Assembly (NCBI GenBank): GCA_038496445.1
Contig: JALMLS010000599.1
Location: forward strand, 1-44,887
Length of the DNA stretch: 44,887 nt
DNA from: Trichosphaerium sp. ATCC 40318
Lineage: Eukaryota; Discosea; Flabellinia; Trichosidae
Direction: 5' to 3'
This document shows, in pieces, positions 21,514-32,425 of this stretch (the first letter of the stretch is position 1; every line of letters starts with the position of its first letter). The position numbers were made by a program, and so were the translations under genes. The notes below the pieces were generated by a model that was not told where the DNA came from, did not search any database, and saw only the letters and a program-made list of their open reading frames with translations.

Positions 21514-21990
21514 AAAGCGTTTCGCAAATAAGAAAAAACGATATTACGCTTTTAATTGTAAATCTCGTTGTGCGTACTGCATTGTGCGTATGTCGTTATT
21601 CTCGATGAACCGGCGCCAACGTGTATTTGTTGTGTTTGTTCGATTTGACGTGAAGGATTTAGTAATTGTGATATATTCATTCTGTATGGCTAAGTTGTTG
21701 CGTGGGTGACTGTGAGGAAAACGTTTTAGCTAAAATTGTACTTTTCGTTAAGTACACTTCCGCAAATACGAAAACGGCGTCTGAAAATATTCGATTTTTA
21801 TCGGGCTGTGGAGAAGCGAGATACACAAATTTGTCGGGTGTTTCAGCTTGTTTTTTGCTGTGTCCCATCTTTAGCAACCAAAAAAAAAAAAAAGGAAAGA
21901 TACAAAGATGAACTTTTTTTAGAATTGTGGGCATTTCACCCAAAAGTTTTACATTTTCATACAGAGTAAAGGGGTCTTAACAGTAAAATT
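21514..21990. other. Left flank of the transposon
   Basis: This 477-nt AT-rich sequence contains a 12-A run near 21880. Short frames on both strands overlap each other and show no family features. It ends with the trinucleotide ATT that is repeated after the right transposon end. Confidence 0.4.
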
Positions 21991-22037
21991 GGAATTGACT
22001 CAGATTATCGATAAACTGTTCTATCGATAATTTTTTT
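21991..22037 (+). repeat. Left terminal inverted repeat
   Basis: About 47 bp match the right end in reverse complement. The first 25 bases are identical (ggaattgactcagattatcg, then ataaa), followed by a 4-nt mismatch zone, then tctatcgataattttttt. Two ATCGAT-type palindromes (tatcgata) lie inside each repeat. Confidence 0.92.
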
Positions 22038-22069
22038 TTTCACGTGACGGAAATCAATGAAAGCCGGCT

Positions 22070-22137
22070 GTACTTTTTATGCCGGTAATATAGCCGGATC
22101 ATAGAACCTCAAGAAACCGGCTATTTTGCCGGCACCT
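22070..22137. repeat. Left subterminal GCCGG motif cluster
   Basis: Within 70 bp there are five GCCGG or CCGGC motifs in both orientations (agccggctg, tgccggtaa, agccggatc, aaccggcta, tgccggcac). The right end has a matching cluster. Spaced short motifs next to terminal repeats are typical transposase-binding sites. Confidence 0.75.
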
Positions 22138-22171
22138 TGGAATTGAAAGAAACGCGCGTAAATAAATGCCT

Positions 22172-22734
22172 TTATTCAACATTATTTTTCCACGTTGATG
22201 AGGGTACAAATTTACCACCTTGTCCTTCTTTGAGCCATGTGACGCCCTTGGCACCAAATGCGTATAGCTCCAGCTTTCTGAGTCGGTTTTCTAGTTCCAC
22301 TACACGACTCTCAACTTCAGAACCAATGGGTTCTATAGGTAGCACTTCGATATCTTCAGCTATGACAGATATCTCTACCAAAGCAAGCTGTTGTATTATC
22401 CCTGCCTCATGTAGTATTGTCATGAGTCCATCAGAAGGTGCTTTGCCTCGCTTAATGGTGCTTGCCAAAGATTGTCCTTTGTCATCATAGCCGCTTGCAA
22501 GTAGTGGCAGTAGGTGTTTAGGTACTATACTTAGTAAATTTATAAAGTTTTCATGAATACAGTACCTGCTTTGCGAGTTTCCTCATTATTGTATATCTTT
22601 CGGTAGCGTTCTATAATACCGCTACATACTAACGATGCAATAGTTGGTGCGTTTTTAGTGGAAGCAATGGTACTACCCAGAAATTTAGATAGCAGCTTTT
22701 CTTGATGAGTTGTGCACGTAAATAATGGGTCCAT
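22172..22734 (-). CDS. Transposon accessory protein 1, small with coiled coil
   Basis: Two exons start at the ATG complementary to 22732-22734 (MDPLFTCTTHQEKLLSKFLG) and give about 170 residues. The intron (about 22527-22565) holds one copy of the element's AAATTTATAAA motif. The second exon contains LLASGYDDKG, a Gly/Lys patch (STIKRGKAPSDG), then a predicted coiled coil (EVESRVVELENRLRKLELYAFG), and ends in a Lys/Gly-rich tail. No domain is recognised. It is transcribed away from the divergent gene 2 of the element, 60 bp apart. Confidence 0.6.
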
Positions 22735-22794
22735 TTTCGTTTGTTTACCTCAGTTTACCAACTTAGACTTTCCAAAGTCAATAACCAAGCACAA

Positions 22795-24019
22795 ATGGAA
22801 CAACAAACGGACTTGGAATCCAAAAACCCCTTAGATATGGCAGCGTTCATGTCTGCTGCTAATCTCGTGTGTTCACAATTCACAGTTTCGATTTCTAATG
22901 CTATCACAATAGATTAGCGACCCAGAACTGTCAAGTCACGCGGAAACTACCACAGAACCAATAGAAGCTGATTCAAGCGTACCTTTTGAGAGTTGGTTTG
23001 ATATAATAAACCCAAAAGCATGCCATACTGGAGATCTTATTGCATTTTTACGTGTTGACGGTGTTAGAGTCAACGTGTTCATAGGCTATGCGTTTCGTAT
23101 GGGTAGTTCAACTACAATTGCGTACTTTAAGCCCAAATCGCTACGAGGTGGATTGGTACGGTACCACGTTGATAAATGTGTACTACCTTCTGATGCAGTA
23201 CGTCATAAATTTATCAATTTCTTCAAATTGACTTTTTTCAGCGAGTTGTATTGTACCTTGGAAAACGCTTTGACAACTGGACATGGCCAGGTGGGCGTAA
23301 AGGATGCATGGCAGCATTTGCAACAGAGCCAATACTACCAGATGGGTGCACCGAAGCTCCAAATGTACCTGTTATTCTTGAAGCCGATCTTCAAGTATGC
23401 AAGAAAGTGCTTACAACGGGACAAGAAAACGCAGAAAAGTATGAAGCACAACTACTTACTATCTTGTGTCTTCAAACAGACGAAATGATACAGAAACTTA
23501 TACGGCATGGAAACACTGCAATAAAAAGAAGTGCTAAAAAACAGGTTCCGTCAATGCATAATCGAGGTACTGTATGTAGCAGTATAATATTATACTTACT
23601 CACAGTTTAGCACACTCATCACCAGGACCAACACGAGAACTTGCTATTAAATACAGCAACCATAGAAGTAAGTTCGCTGTGATAAATTTATCAATTTATC
23701 ACTTTTTTTGCTTAACACTTTAGCTGAGACAAAGCAAAAAGAAGAGCGACAACTTGCAGCAGAAATGGAAATAGCTATTCAAAAACAAGCTGCGGAGATG
23801 GAAAGAGTGCAACAGCAAGGTCAACCACCACCACAACTTCCCCAAACACCAGATGAATTTGAGCGTATGAATATGCAAATGTATCAACAGCAGAAAGAAC
23901 GTAAACAACGAGAAGAAGCAAGACAAGAACACCAAGAAGAAGCACGAAAACAAAGTATGAGGTATGTAGTTAATACAACCTACTCAAATACTTCATCAGA
24001 TGTAAATATGACAAACTAA
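22795..24019 (+). CDS. Transposon accessory protein 2, with Gln/Glu-rich coiled coil
   Basis: The start is at ATG 22795 (MEQQTDLESKNPLDMAAF), and five exons give about 340 residues. A compact central part contains FESWFDIINPKACHTGD, DGVRVNVFIGYAFRMG, LYLGKRFDNWTWPGGRKGC and ILPDG, which could be a folded domain. The C-terminal third is a charged helix (KQKEERQLAAEMEIAIQKQA, then QQQKERKQREEARQEHQEEA) preceded by a Pro/Gln linker. The introns at about 23199-23240 and 23671-23723 each carry the AAATTTATCAATTT motif. No family is recognised. It is convergent with the transposase gene. Confidence 0.62.
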
Positions 24020-24056
24020 AATAAATAAATTTATCAATTTTTTGTGAACACATTGT

Positions 24057-24969
24057 TTATTGTGCACATTCGTGGTGAGGCCAGGGACCAATAGGATTGT
24101 ATCTAAGTCGCCGCTTTAGAACTATGTTGGATGTATGTGCTGTAATATACAAGCACGACTCCAACACGTACAATGTTCCGCGAAAACGTTGCTTAAACAT
24201 TCCGTGTCTATCGAAATACCCATTCACATGCTCAACACGTCCACGATAGTTTTGCATCAATGCGTTAAAGCGATTTTGCGCCCTTGTGAGTGGTATTCTT
24301 GTCCTACCAGTTGAATAGGGTAGAACAAAGTGCTCGTTGCCCGGAATCACATTGAAGGCGCCGTCACCTAGAAATACCTCCCAATCAAAGGTTGGATGTG
24401 TTGCTATGGCATTATTCCATATATACCCGTCCCACAGCGTACCCAAATGAGGAGAAGAGAAGACTAAGATAGTGCCTAAAAAAGAAACTCCGAGGAGTAC
24501 TTTCACAACACAGTCTTTATATTTACCCGAATAAAATCGGGAGCGAATAGCGGACAAGCTTGGTTTGTTTATGCGCACAGGTAATGTATCTACAATACAT
24601 GTTACTCTGTATGGGAAGTGTTCCCCATGATTGAAGGGATTTCTAGAAAATAAATTTATAAAGTTGCAAAGTGTTGTGAACTTACAAACGTTCTTCCCAA
24701 ATAATCTCATCTAGGACTTCTCCCATCAAGTGCATCAACGGAACCAAGTTTTCAAGAAAATATGGCTGTGACTTTACTCCAATTTCATCCAATCTACGCC
24801 AAGTTGGGTACGCATGAATGTATCTATATACCAGATACATTTCACGTTGAGTATACTTTGTCTTTACCAAGTATTTGTAATAGACATGCTTTAGTGCCCA
24901 TTTAGGAACTCCTGTTTGTGCGTGACACTTCCAATTGGACACGTAATCTAGTGTCCACAGTTTGTTCAT
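24057..24969 (-). CDS. DDE transposase (DDE_Tnp_4 / HARBI1-like)
   Basis: The start is taken as the ATG at 24967-24969 (MNKLWTLDYVSN). An upstream in-frame ATG at 25068 would overlap the divergent gene and is less likely. One intron (about 24650-24693), with the AAATTTATAAA motif, separates an N-terminal helical region from the catalytic core. Core residues: first Asp in CIVDTLPVRI, then RFYSGKYKDCVVKVLLGV, LGTLWDGYIW, second Asp in FLGDGAFNV, and Glu in YRGRVEHVNGYF, followed by RFRG. This order and spacing match the DDE_Tnp_4 domain used by PIF/Harbinger and related transposases. Total about 300 residues, with no internal stop. The N-terminal segment (KYTQREMYLVYRYIHAYPTW) could be a DNA-binding helix region. 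Confidence 0.85.
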
Positions 24970-25043
24970 AGCAAAAATGGAACAAAGCGTGGGCACTAGA
25001 TTACCTAATTTGTCTTTGAGTTCACCAAATTTATAAATTTCCG

Positions 25044-26534
25044 ATGGAAAAACCTGAGGATGAACCAAAAGAGCAAACAGATGATGAACTGTGTAACCTT
25101 GTTCAATCTATCTTTCGTAAATACGATGTTCAGTCAAATGGTTCACCAGCAGTAAACTACAACGCTCTTGCTGAAGATATAAAAAAGCTGAAACAACATC
25201 ACTATCGATGGATACATGCTGCTCTCACTGGACCTCTTAAAGATATTAATAAAGGTATTAACAGAAGTTGCGGCTCACCTAACACACAAATTAGGTTTCT
25301 GGGGTAAGATAGCGTTATACTTTTCCGCGTACTTTCAGTGTGTACCAATTGGTCATGCCCAAATGAAGTACCGTTTTCGTGCATATCGACTCAAACACAA
25401 CGCAAGTACACTTACGAAGTACAACAACTAATTCCACACAGTTACCATGTCCACGCTCAAACAACAGCACGCCAACCAAAAGTATACCGGCAAAACAAAC
25501 TGAACCAAAAACTGCAATTCCACCACTCCCAAAAAAGAAAACAACAACACGTCCACCAACTCACACAGATTTTTCAGAACCGTACAATGTCTTTAATGAT
25601 ACAACTGTTGTGCAACACTTGAATCATCAACTAGCGAGAGACGTACCAAATAATAGTATGAAGTAAAAATTTATAAATTTTTGTTGATCTCCTATTTTTA
25701 GACCAAGAAGCCGATAAATTAGCAGAGCGTGTAACTGATATACTTATGGATGTGGAATTCAAATACTCACAGTACAATCGATTTTTATCAATATGTATCT
25801 CCAAAATGTCCAAGACTCGGTGTAACCCCAGCGATAGGCGTAAGTACATTTTTTTTGTATTCTTTCTCAGAGTTTTTGTAGCTAAACGACAACGAATTGC
25901 TATGTTTGCTAAGTATCAGGCTGATACTCTTGATTTTTGTAAGAGGCCTGTTGCAAACCCTGAAGGACTACCGCCCACTGAACTAGAGCTACAAAAACGC
26001 ATGGATGAGCTTGGTGCCATTAATAATTCCTTGAAGAGTGTACAAAAGCATAACCGTAAACTCGCTGGTAGGGTAAAGACAAGAGAAAAAGAAATTGAAG
26101 ATGAGAGAAAACAAAGGAAGGCCCGAAGAAAAGAGCAAGCTGAAAAAAAAAAAAAAAAGCAGAATACAAGACATCATGCTAGAATTGTCACCGAAAGTGG
26201 TAATGCGGCTATTATAGATAGCATTCGTCGTCCACCAAAATATAATGAAGGCAACAGAAGGGAGTCATTTGCAGCAGATGTATACGATGGCTCACCTTTG
26301 AGATTGAAGAAACCAACTACACAGCGATGGGATAGAGTAGACCCAACAGCGCCAGCTACATCAACGTACTACTCTAAGTATGAATCAGAGAGTGCTGATT
26401 TCCATGCTGCTCGTGGTGGTACTCTTAGAGCGAACGACAGGGACAAAACAGAACTTGAAGACATAGACCAGTATGTTGACAGTGACGGAACTTCAGACAG
26501 CGAATTCCATCCACAATATGATGAGGAACAATGA
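25044..26534 (+). CDS. Transposon accessory protein 3, long charged coiled coil
   Basis: The start at ATG 25044 (MEKPEDEPKEQTDDELCNLV) lies just after an AAATTTATAAATTT motif at 25024. Five or six exons give about 400 residues. The parts are an acidic N-terminus, a helix KKLKQHHYRWIHAAL, a Thr/Pro/Lys linker, a helical exon (ADKLAERVTDILMDVEFKY), a second helix with PPTELELQKRMDELGAIN, a very basic KEIEDERKQRKARRKEQAEK stretch, and an acidic C-terminus with DSDGTSDSEF. Exons between 25300 and 25450 are uncertain. No known domain. It could be the DNA-binding or nuclear-import partner that HARBI1-type transposases need, which is inference. Confidence 0.6.
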
Positions 26535-26584
26535 AATAAACGCCACTGTTTTTCTTATAATCTATTGTTTACTGTTTATTTACT

Positions 26585-26660
26585 GCCGGCAAAATGGCCG
26601 GAATTAGGTACAGTAGTACAAGGCCGGCACTCATTCTAGAGCCGGTAAAACAGCCGGAAA
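26585..26660. repeat. Right subterminal GCCGG motif cluster
   Basis: The motifs gccggcaaaatggccgg, aggccggcac, gagccggtaa and cagccggaaa lie just inside the right terminal repeat, mirroring the cluster at 22070-22137. Confidence 0.75.
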
Positions 26661-26682
26661 CTTGACGTCTCTGTCACCTGAC

Positions 26683-26729
26683 AAAAAAATTATCGATAGA
26701 AAACTTTATCGATAATCTGAGTCAATTCC
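26683..26729 (-). repeat. Right terminal inverted repeat
   Basis: This is the reverse complement of 21991-22037 with a few mismatches. It ends ...gagtcaattcc and is followed by ATT, the same trinucleotide that precedes the left end. Confidence 0.92.
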
Positions 26730-27711
26730 ATTGTAAAAAACTATCGTTTCAGATAATTTGCTGAGTGCATTACGCTCTTACGAAAAGGAGTCTTAAAAAT
26801 AAAAGTTCAAACTAAAACCTAGTGCCAGTCATGTACTGATTTGTTTTTACATATCCCAAACTTTAAAATAATCAAATATTGGGAAAAAAAAACCAACCCG
26901 GATTACCTGTACATGTAGAAGAATCCTTTAGTGTGCCGTTTGAAAAATATCGCTTCATACAGCCAACCGCCGCAAAAGGAATGTGCTAGGTAAAAGTGAC
27001 AACATCCTTTGTAACTGTAGTTGCATTAGCCCGCTGTAATCCAACTTTGGTTTTGTACGTTATATTAGGATGTAGCTGGGTGTTTAAACAACCAGTTGTT
27101 GGACACTTTCTTCCGCTTGACACTGTTTTTGAGTCGAAGTCACTATTAGACAACTTTCTTTTTTACCTTGGCGACAGGAACCAATATCTAGTAGTTCGGA
27201 GTTTGGTTTTGCGTTTTTGGGTACTGTTAGTCATTTGAAGCACACAGAGCATGTGCAATATATGTAAGAATGCTACGTTTGATTTACGGCGTATTAGCCG
27301 CTTATATCAGCGTACATCTTTCTTAATGTTGTTAAAAGGAAAAACTTTGCGCAATTTCCCAAAAAAAGAACTCCTAACTATTTTGGTTTGAAATCAAAAA
27401 AATACGCAATCTCGCGTCGCTATCCTTTAGAATGGGTATTAGCGCCTCAAAACAACAAGATTGCACAAAAAAACTTTCTGAAAAAAACAAAAAAAAAGAA
27501 TCAACGATGAGCAATTTAGAGATAAGTACTACCATTTAAATTTACACAGAGAGATTTCTTTTTCCAAAAAAAAAAATACCAAGCCAAAAAAAGACAAACG
27601 AAGAAAAGTTTTTCCGCTGAAGGCATTTTCTCTTTTTTTAGTCCGAAGGTAATGCATTGTGTTCTTGTGATTCAGCGGTTAGTCTTTGTCTTCCACTTCT
27701 ATTATTACGTT
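26730..27711. other. Right flank of the transposon, no gene called
   Basis: This stretch of about 980 nt has long homopolymer A tracts (26883, 27490-27580). It contains an 80-codon frame at 26996-27238 with a hydrophobic composition and no family resemblance. It is convergent to the 3' end of the CLC gene. Nothing with confident function was seen. Confidence 0.4.
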
Positions 27712-30700
27712 TTATAATAGTGGCCTATTGAGTATATTAGTATGGGAAATACAACAGAGTGTTATAAATAGTACAGCTTGTGCTAGATCCCAACGTGTGA
27801 TCATGCCTCTCACTCCGTTATATACATCAGTTACTACCAAATGACGCAGTCCCATTGTCCTGAAAACTCTAAATACCCTTGATAGAGAACAACTCTCTTT
27901 AACTTGAAATGGGTTCCTGTGCATATCTAAAAAGTTAAAGTAAGCTAATAGGATTCACTACCAACAGCGATGATAATCGCAGAAGCCAAAAAAACAAAGT
28001 TTTTTATCCTCGTAAGGATTTGACTTCGTACAAGGCTTTAGGGTTATCCATGACTCCAGAGAGCTATCTGGAACTTCTATTTCTTTAATGGTGAGGAATC
28101 TAGGATAGTCTTCGCTAAAATCAGCCAAATCGATGCTAAACAAAATATCATTACAAATAAGTCACAATTGTGAAAAATTAAATGCTCATAGCTTACGGTT
28201 GATAGTAATTTCTGCGTATGCTCCCTGTGTCAGAAACAAATGCTCCTTTTTTAAGTAGAGTAATAAGCTGAGTCCTCAGAATAATACCCAAGAATGTATT
28301 ACCAGCATCAACAACAGGAAATCCATTGTGATCTGTATTTTTTAATACCTTCACAAAAAAAGTCAAACACAGAAAAAGTGGTTGTTACTGTACGCACTTG
28401 AATAACATTTTTCACCTTTACAGATTCTTTGAAACAAACAACAGGTGTTGCCATTATATCCTGAGCACGATACTTACGTGTGAAGTACTCAGGTTCCCAT
28501 TCTAGCAACGGTATATGCTTCAACTCAATATGAATATCATAGAGACCTAGAGAAGGTTTTAGTAATGGGTTTGAAGAGAAAACATTATTTTTGTAAATGT
28601 AACAGTCAAAACCTCAGCAAAACAAAACCATTTTCGTACCTTCATTAAAATAATCACCAACCCATTTAGCAACCTAATAAAGTATTTAGTTTAAACCTCC
28701 ATCAGCAGCACAAAAACAAATTTGGGTTGTTATTGGTGAAAAATTTAGTGTTAAAGATACGCAATTTTAATCAAGTTGATTGAGTATTCATGGTTTAATA
28801 GGTATGTAAAAAAGTTTATAAGTGAATACGAATGTACCATGAGAGTAACCATTATTGGTAAACCGTATGTAATATCATTGGTTGATTCTAGTAATATAAC
28901 ACAAAGCGATATAGTCATCCTTTAAAACAGAAGGAGTCAAACACGAGTTTACAACAATAGCCAATTGCACTTACCGCACAACACCTCCCAACATTGCAGC
29001 TGCACCTATCAGAGCGAAAGTACCTGCCTCAATATCCCAAGTTTCAGGTAAATACTCCTTCAGTATGTTGCCTAAGGTACGACTAATTAGACTCGAAAAA
29101 CTGTCATAATATTTCGGTAAATAATGGTACCCATAAGCCTTCCCATTGAAGCTCCTACTAGAATTGTAGGTACAAATAAACCAGAAGGAACAGAGACACC
29201 ATAAGTCCACGTTGCAAGGAAAAAATAGAATGCAAAGAAAACTAGCAGAGTAGTTTTACTGTAGGCATCCTCATTGTGAAACAAGCTACGTATGGCATCC
29301 TATGGGTATTAGTTAGTTTTTGTAGCTATTCTTGCACAACTGCACCTCTTGTGTTGTAAAGAAAATATTAGCCATATCGTTGTAAGTTCCTGGTGGACAG
29401 TAGAATTCATGTGTATTTGTAGATACGCGACTAGAAAAAATAAGTTAGTTACATGCTGGACATGGTCGGTGATTTGTAGTGGACTACAATTCAAGGAGTT
29501 AAACAAGCGTATTACCCGCAATCGTGAAAGTAGTAAGACAACATAAATGAGCACGTGCTTGTTACTGCAGCTACCAAAAGTGCCTTAAGATAATGATTAG
29601 CTAAAAATAAATTGAATGAACTTGAGCTCACCTCTGCGAATTTGAGATAACCTTTTTTAATGTATCGCATACGAAACTGTGTTAGACGTAGATTAATAAC
29701 ATTAAACAAAGCTCCACCGAATCCACCGAGTACACCTATATCACAATTATTATTTGATACGTAAATAGTAGAATTGACTAAAATGGAAATCAATGTACCG
29801 AGTAAGATAAAAAAAGGAAATTGTTGAACTTTATATCCATGATGTTTTTGTGTTGTAAAAGTGCCAAAATCGATCAATCCATTCTGTGATAATGCACCCC
29901 ACTTACCAACAACACCTGTTTTTTTAGGTGTAAATATTGTACTCGCAATGACAGGTATTTACTAAATTTGGGTCGTACCGGATAGTAAAAGATTCAAGGT
30001 AAAAGTTGATACCATTGAGCAAAAAAATGTACGCCACGTAAGTGCTTGATTCCAAAAACTAGATCCTTCTTCTAGAGAAAATAACACACCACCAACGGGT
30101 GCCCCAAAAGCCGCTGCTACACCAGCCGCTGCGCCTGTTACAGAATTAGAAAAAATGTCTAAAACTGACTCAAAAACATTACCTCCAGACACAAAATCAC
30201 GTTTTTCTTGATCGATTCGGAAGGATTTGCCCAGCCTAGTATCTATAGGAAATGATGAAGCTTTTCCTTGGCTAACACCACCAGCAATAATTGCTCCTGA
30301 ATGGATCATTGGCCCCTTTAAATTTTTCGTTAACAAAATACGAGACGTATTCGTATTCGTTGTGTTAGAAAAAGAGTGTACCTCTTTTCCAACAGCTAAC
30401 CCACCAGCAACTGAAAAAAGAACGCCAACTGCTTTTGCCACAAGAGTTTTAAAGCGAATGACGTTTGGTATTTTAATACCATTCAAATAGCACTAGAAAT
30501 AGCATGTGAGAATACAATACTTAGGCAGAGCGTTTCTCGCTTTTTGGGGTTTGTCCTATTTTCTTACTTTAATTTCTGGGATACCTGAGCCACCTGCAAT
30601 AGGCTCTATGAATGATACAAGAAACGCAGCGACAGATACAAGCGCCATATTAATACCTATTGACAACATTTAGCGAAAACGTCAAAACACGTGATAGTAA

Positions 30701-31230
30701 TAGATGTACGAACCTACATAAGCAAAAAATGGTAGATACAGACAGTCATCACAATCTACAGCTACTAAAATGAAGTTAATTAGGTTTTGCACGTAGTTAT
30801 AACCCGTACTCTTATTAATAAGGCTAAATTTTACTTTGGCTATCTTTTGTATTATAAAATCGATAAGGAAAGCAACAATTGCTGTTAAAAGACCAACAAT
30901 GAATGCTATTACCCATCGCGCTACAGAAATGTTTCTAAAAGCCTAAGACATGTCAATGACAAATTCAACTTCGCTATTTGTACACTGCGCGTCTTAGTAC
31001 CACGCTTCTTGTCGCTCAGATCATTTTCTATTGGATCGTAGTCCAAAGACTGTAAAAACGTTAATCATTACGTATCTACGCATCACAACCTCGTATTCCT
31101 TGTTGGCGTGCGCATTAATGTGATGGGCGCTTGACTTGTGGAAAGAATGTTGCTGTAGCCTACTTGTAGGTCCAGGGCCCATGGCAAATGGCCCTTGGCC
31201 ACTAATGTCATTAGGTACAATGGTGGCCAT
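27712..31230 (-). CDS. CLC chloride/proton exchanger with CBS domains (CLC-6/7-like)
   Basis: A multi-exon membrane transporter. The start is taken at the complement of 31228-31230 ([12 protein letters not shown]). Next come the cytosolic motif SLDYDPIEN, a first membrane helix ([20 protein letters not shown]) and the anion-selectivity motif GSGIPEIK with Ser, as in chloride-selective members. They are followed by [15 protein letters not shown] with the gating Glu, and [20 protein letters not shown] with the second, proton-path Glu. Later exons give [28 protein letters not shown] and [17 protein letters not shown]. The C-terminal part has [18 protein letters not shown], the [16 protein letters not shown]1 region and LRHLVVTD...[13 protein letters not shown] of CBS2. 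Both glutamates predict Cl-/H+ exchange, probably on an endomembrane such as vacuole or lysosome. Confidence 0.93.
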
Positions 31231-31489
31231 TGAATACACTGAATAAGAAACTTGAATTTCAACTGCAAGTCAAACTCCAACAAAACCTTGCGTGCAATTT
31301 TTAAAATTACAGTCGGTTTTGCGTAAATAGAGACGTCATGTTATTCATTTACCGCCTCAATAAAACAACTTTTTTTTATACAAATGTCAATAAGAAATTA
31401 TCAACTTGTGCATTCAATGGTTGTTTTTCAATACAACATAAATATTAGTACTAGCTCTTACAGCAATGGTTTGTTAATTGGGTTTTTTT

Positions 31490-32302
31490 TTAGGCGGCTG
31501 GAGTTTCATCACCCTTTTTCTCTTTTAGGTTTAATTTGATCTTATCAGCGAGTTCTTCGAGTGCTTCTCTGATACCTTTTGGGAATTAGGAGGCGAGTCG
31601 CAATAAAAGAAATTCCACTACGCACCATCGCCAGTTTTAGCTGAGATAGCAGCGCAAATAGCAGTACGCGAGCTAGAGTAACTTTGTACGTCTAGAGCTT
31701 CGCCAATTTCTGAATCTGTTTTTGCGCCATCAATGTCCTGTTTGTTTGCAATGACAAACACAAGAACACCTATCAACGTTAGAAAATACGATTAAAACTC
31801 GCAATAATTTTTTTGCAAAGCGAAAATACGCAATTTACCAACCAAAAAGTCATTTTTTACTCACCTGCAAGGTTAGGGTCTCTCATCGCCTTTGAGAGTT
31901 CCTTTTTCGACTCTTCAAGCCTCTCTTCATCGGCAGCATCTACAACCCAAATGACTGCATCAGGTACGTTGTCCTACGCTACAATTAAGGCGCGCAAAGG
32001 AAGATCTTCACTGGTGCTTTTGTTTCACGCGTACTTGCGAATAATAGTATTTCCAAAGACTTCTGGTACTCTCCTTTCCAGATATGTCCCAAACGTTGAA
32101 TTTTACGCCTTTTACTTTCAAGTTGTATATTTTATAGGCCTCTGTTGGTTCCACAGAGATATCCTGCTTCGGGTTCATGTACTTGTGTAAAAATGTGGTC
32201 TGTAAAGCTTGATCAGAAACGATCACTTATTAGGTGCTACATTACCTTTCCAGCACCATCAATGCCAAGAACAAGTATTCTGCTATGTACAGCGCCACCC
32301 AT
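31490..32302 (-). CDS. Arf-like small GTPase with non-canonical switch II
   Basis: Five exons, about 175 residues. MGGAVHSRILVLGIDGAGK, with the G1 loop completed across an intron by TTFLH, starts right at the N-terminus without a long amphipathic helix. Gly2 is present, so N-myristoylation is possible. Then come VEPTEAYKIYNL (Thr of switch I), FNVWDISGKEST where the usual WDxGGQ reads WDISGK, VIWVVDAADEERLEESKKEL, the base-binding NKQD in VFVIANKQDIDGAK, and CAAISAKTGDG for the SAK motif. It ends LKEKKGDETPAA. The Gln-to-Lys change and Ser for Gly in switch II should impair intrinsic GTP hydrolysis. Arf/Arl family membership is clear; the exact Arl subgroup is not. Confidence 0.9.
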
Positions 32303-32425
32303 GTTGTTAGTTTGGTAGGTTTTTGTGCAGTAAAAAAACAACGGTCACATAATTTCCAAAAACAAAAAAAAACAAGTATATTTTCATCTTCTGACACCCT
32401 CTGTTTTGGTAAAAACACTCACATT

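Larger units (their letters stand above)
22533..25682. repeat. Seven dispersed AAATTTATMAATTT motifs inside the transposon
   Basis: Near-palindromic copies occur at about 22533, 23213, 23682, 24021, 24650, 25024 and 25666, in two versions: aaatttataaa(ttt) and aaatttatcaattt. Five lie in introns of the four genes, one lies between the convergent genes 2 and 3, and one lies immediately before the start codon of accessory gene 3. No such set was noticed elsewhere in the window. Confidence 0.75.
21991..26729. mobile_element. DNA transposon with DDE transposase and three accessory genes (4.74 kb)
   Basis: The element is bounded by nearly perfect terminal inverted repeats that start GGAATTGACTCAGATTATCG, and is flanked by ATT on both sides, a candidate 3-bp target duplication. 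Inside each terminus is an array of GCCGG-type motifs. The four genes alternate in direction: minus (22172-22734), plus (22795-24019), minus transposase (24057-24969) and plus (25044-26534). All appear intact and all have introns. The transposase belongs to the eukaryotic DDE_Tnp_4/HARBI1-like group. PIF/Harbinger elements usually duplicate TWA and carry a Myb-like partner. Here the target site reads ATT and the partners are different, so the exact superfamily is open. The absence of stops suggests recent activity. Confidence 0.88.

Noticed and set aside
21506-21969. Several overlapping short frames on both strands
   Set aside because: They overlap one another, depend on the A-run near 21880 and show no protein-like motifs.
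22137-22490. 117-codon frame on the plus strand
   Set aside because: Exactly antisense to the second exon of transposon accessory gene 1; Ser-rich shadow frame.
26996-27238. 80-codon hydrophobic frame right of the transposon
   Set aside because: No family features, no supported splice partners, and AT-rich surroundings; likely chance.
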